Source of the DNA: IDS-8 sp965651325
GTDB lineage: Bacteria > Pseudomonadota > Gammaproteobacteria > Steroidobacterales > Woeseiaceae
NCBI GenBank assembly: GCA_965651325.1
Contig: CBFGSB010000161.1
Location: forward strand, 1 to 6,949
DNA: 6,949 bases
Direction: 5' to 3'
Shown here: piece after piece, positions 5,687-6,949 of the stretch
Position numbering within the stretch: position 1 is the first letter of the stretch
How the letters are laid out: every line of letters starts with the position of its first letter
Notes under the pieces: generated by a model
Told to the model about the DNA's origin: nothing
The model's database searches: none
Seen by the model: the letters and a program-made list of their open reading frames with translations, nothing else
Program-made: the position numbers and the translations under genes

Positions 5687-6649
5687 ATGGAACAAATAGG
5701 CATCGACAGGCTGACGGGGCTAATCGCTTTTTCGCGGGCGGCCTCACTCGGAAGTTACACGGCTGCTGCGCGCGCGCTGTCGATTTCGCCCTCAGCGGTC
5801 AGCAAGAGCATTCAGCGACTGGAAGAACGGCTGGGCCTCAAGCTCTTCGCTCGCACCACGCGTTCGCTGACCCTGACACCCGAGGGGCGCGTTCTACACG
5901 ACCGGGCGATCCGGCTGTTGCGTGAAGCCGAGGAAATCGAGCTGGTTGCCGCATCCGTCCGCGGAGAACCCTCAGGCAGTATCAAGCTCGCCGCCCCCGT
6001 TCCGATCGCGTTGCACATCCTTGCGCCGAAGCTGGCCTTGTTCTGTGAACGCTATCCCAAGGTCACGGTCGACCTGCGGGTCAGCGATACGATGAGCGAC
6101 CTCATACAGGAAGGTATCGACGTAGCGATCCGGATCGGCAACCCGGAGGATTCACGTCTTATCGCGCGCAGGCTGGGTCCAAACAGGGCTGGTGCCTTTG
6201 CTTCGCCTGCCTACCTGGCAAAGCGCGGCGTCCCGCGCCGGATCGAAGATCTGGAGGGGCATGACTGCGTCAACATCCGGCACCCCAACTCCGGACAGTT
6301 GTTGCGCTGGCCGTTCCAGGTGGGAAACCGAACAGTGGAAATCGTGCCCACTGCCCGCGTCGTCGTTGACAATTCCGATGCCGTGACTGCCGCTGTCGCT
6401 GGCGGTGCAGGTATCGGTCTTTCTCCGACCTATGTCGCCGCGTCACATGTTGCTCGAGGGGAGCTGGTGCCCGTCCTGGCGCCGTATTGGGCGGCTCGGC
6501 ATAGCATTACGGCGCTTTGGTCGGAAAGTCGCCGGGGCAACCCGAATGTAAAAGCCTTCATCGCCTTTTTGCAGGAGATTTTTCCAAATCCAGCGCCGTG
6601 GGATCGGATTCAGAGGCTCGAAAGCGCTTCCAACCTCGACGGGCGATGA
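5687..6649 (+). CDS. LysR-type transcriptional regulator
   Basis: This is a 320-residue protein of standard LTTR length. Residues 8-67 are the winged helix-turn-helix, with DRLTGLIAFSRAASLGSYTA, then SISPSAVSKSIQRLEERLG and LFARTTRSLTLTPEGRV, a very typical LysR N-terminus of the CrgA/DhcR-like group. A linker helix (70-90) leads to the effector-binding domain (about 96-300), which starts GSIKLAAPVPIALHILAP. The ATG at 5687 is chosen because the HTH begins about 8 residues later; longer in-frame readings upstream have no family match. It is divergent from the SDR-GST pair with a 103-bp spacer, the classic layout in which an LTTR controls its neighbours and itself. The inducer is unknown and is probably an electrophile or redox-active compound handled by the GST, as inference. 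Confidence 0.92.
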   Translation: MEQIGIDRLTGLIAFSRAASLGSYTAAARALSISPSAVSKSIQRLEERLGLKLFARTTRSLTLTPEGRVLHDRAIRLLREAEEIELVAASVRGEPSGSIKLAAPVPIALHILAPKLALFCERYPKVTVDLRVSDTMSDLIQEGIDVAIRIGNPEDSRLIARRLGPNRAGAFASPAYLAKRGVPRRIEDLEGHDCVNIRHPNSGQLLRWPFQVGNRTVEIVPTARVVVDNSDAVTAAVAGGAGIGLSPTYVAASHVARGELVPVLAPYWAARHSITALWSESRRGNPNVKAFIAFLQEIFPNPAPWDRIQRLESASNLDGR

Positions 6650-6675
6650 TTTTGATTTCGCGCCGCACGGCTGCG

Positions 6676-6715
6676 CGGGACAAAGACGATTTGTCCGGGG
6701 AACGACTTTATTGTC
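6676..6715 (-). repeat. Two abutting 20-bp imperfect repeats next to glmS, Tn7-end-like; also a hairpin
   Basis: On the minus strand, unit 1 (6715-6696) begins GACAATAAAGTC and unit 2 (6695-6676) begins GACAAATCGTC. Both end in CCCG and they abut exactly. They match at 10 of 20 positions without gaps, more if one gap is allowed. GACAATAAAGTC is, as I recall it, identical to the start of TnsB sites in the Tn7 right end. Separately, GGACAAA (6678-6684) and TTTGTCC (6690-6696) form a 7-bp stem with a 5-base loop, which could be a shared terminator for the convergent lysR and glmS genes. Either reading is tentative. Confidence 0.3.
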
Positions 6716-6723
6716 TTTTACCA
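6709..6723 (-). repeat. 15-bp direct repeat, copy 2, beside glmS
   Basis: This is the exact copy of the sequence at 2716-2730, same orientation, starting 8 bp after the glmS stop codon. It consists of TGGTAAAA followed by GACAATA, the latter being the first 7 bases of the 20-bp unit at 6715-6696. Confidence 0.6.
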
Positions 6724-6731
6724 GCGCCCGC

Positions 6732-6949
6732 TCATTCCACCGTAACCGACTTCGCCAGATTCCTCGGCTGGTCCACGTCCGTCCCCTTCAACACCGCCAC
6801 ATGGTAAGCAAGTAGCTGCAACGGGATCGTGTACAAAATCGGCGCCTGGAAATCCTCGATCAACGCTGGCATACGCATCGTATGGATCCCACTGCGGTCG
6901 CCGAACTGCACCCGCGGATCGGCGAACACGAACAGCTCGCCCCCGCGAG
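6732..6949 (-). CDS. glmS: Glutamine-fructose-6-phosphate aminotransferase, C-terminal end (partial)
   Basis: The last 71 residues run off the window edge. GlmS makes glucosamine-6-phosphate from fructose-6-phosphate and glutamine, the entry step to peptidoglycan and LPS amino sugars. The C-terminus is diagnostic: APILYTIPLQLLAYHVAVLK, then GTDVDQPRNLAKSVTVE and stop, with RGGELFVFADP upstream. This is the end of the second SIS (isomerase) domain, whose final residues cap the active site. TnsD-type Tn7 targeting proteins recognise DNA in this coding end. The gene is convergent with lysR, with 82 bp between the stops. Confidence 0.97.
   Translation of the reverse strand, partial: RGGELFVFADPRVQFGDRSGIHTMRMPALIEDFQAPILYTIPLQLLAYHVAVLKGTDVDQPRNLAKSVTVE

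Noticed and set aside
1..6949. CRISPR array, tRNA, rRNA, integrase or transposase gene
   Set aside because: I saw no regularly spaced repeats, no RNA gene and no recombinase motifs in any frame, so any island interpretation rests only on short repeats and the glmS context.

Overview
The window looks like proteobacterial accessory DNA lying directly downstream of glmS. GC content is high throughout. The 5' third (SDR, cyclodeaminase-family and SnoaL-like genes) looks more GC-rich than the GST, second SDR and LysR genes, which suggests pieces of different origin; this is an impression from reading, not a calculation. The glmS C-terminus and the gene styles fit a gammaproteobacterium (for example a Xanthomonadales-like lineage), but the lineage call is weak.

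Layout. Positions 1-367 hold no intact gene. They contain what reads as a broken, frameshifted N-terminal piece of a DUF1611-type gene on the + strand. Positions 368-2666 (minus strand) form a three-gene cluster transcribed from 2666 to 368: an SDR oxidoreductase, an ornithine cyclodeaminase/mu-crystallin family enzyme close in style to EutC-like proteins, and a small SnoaL/DUF4440-type protein. This looks like a small-molecule or amino-acid catabolic operon; its substrate cannot be read from the sequence.

Positions 2891-3967 (+ strand) hold a compact two-gene module. A ribbon-helix-helix-type DNA-binding protein with a long C-terminal extension overlaps, by GTGA, a DUF6036/AbiEii-like nucleotidyltransferase. 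It is preceded by a perfect 23-bp palindrome that contains a consensus -35 hexamer. The arrangement is that of a self-regulated toxin-antitoxin operon and is the strongest candidate here for a little-described system.

Positions 4183-5583 (minus) hold a beta-class-like GST and an SDR-fold protein that lacks the catalytic Tyr and Lys. A LysR-type regulator (5687-6649, +) is divergent from them and probably controls the pair. The window ends in the 3' end of glmS (minus, 6732 to the edge).

The glmS 3' flank is the classical Tn7-type integration site. An exact 15-bp direct repeat (2716-2730 and 6709-6723) has one copy 8 bp past the glmS stop, followed by two abutting 20-bp units that resemble Tn7 right-end TnsB sites. 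No transposase or integrase gene is visible, so an island boundary is a hypothesis only.
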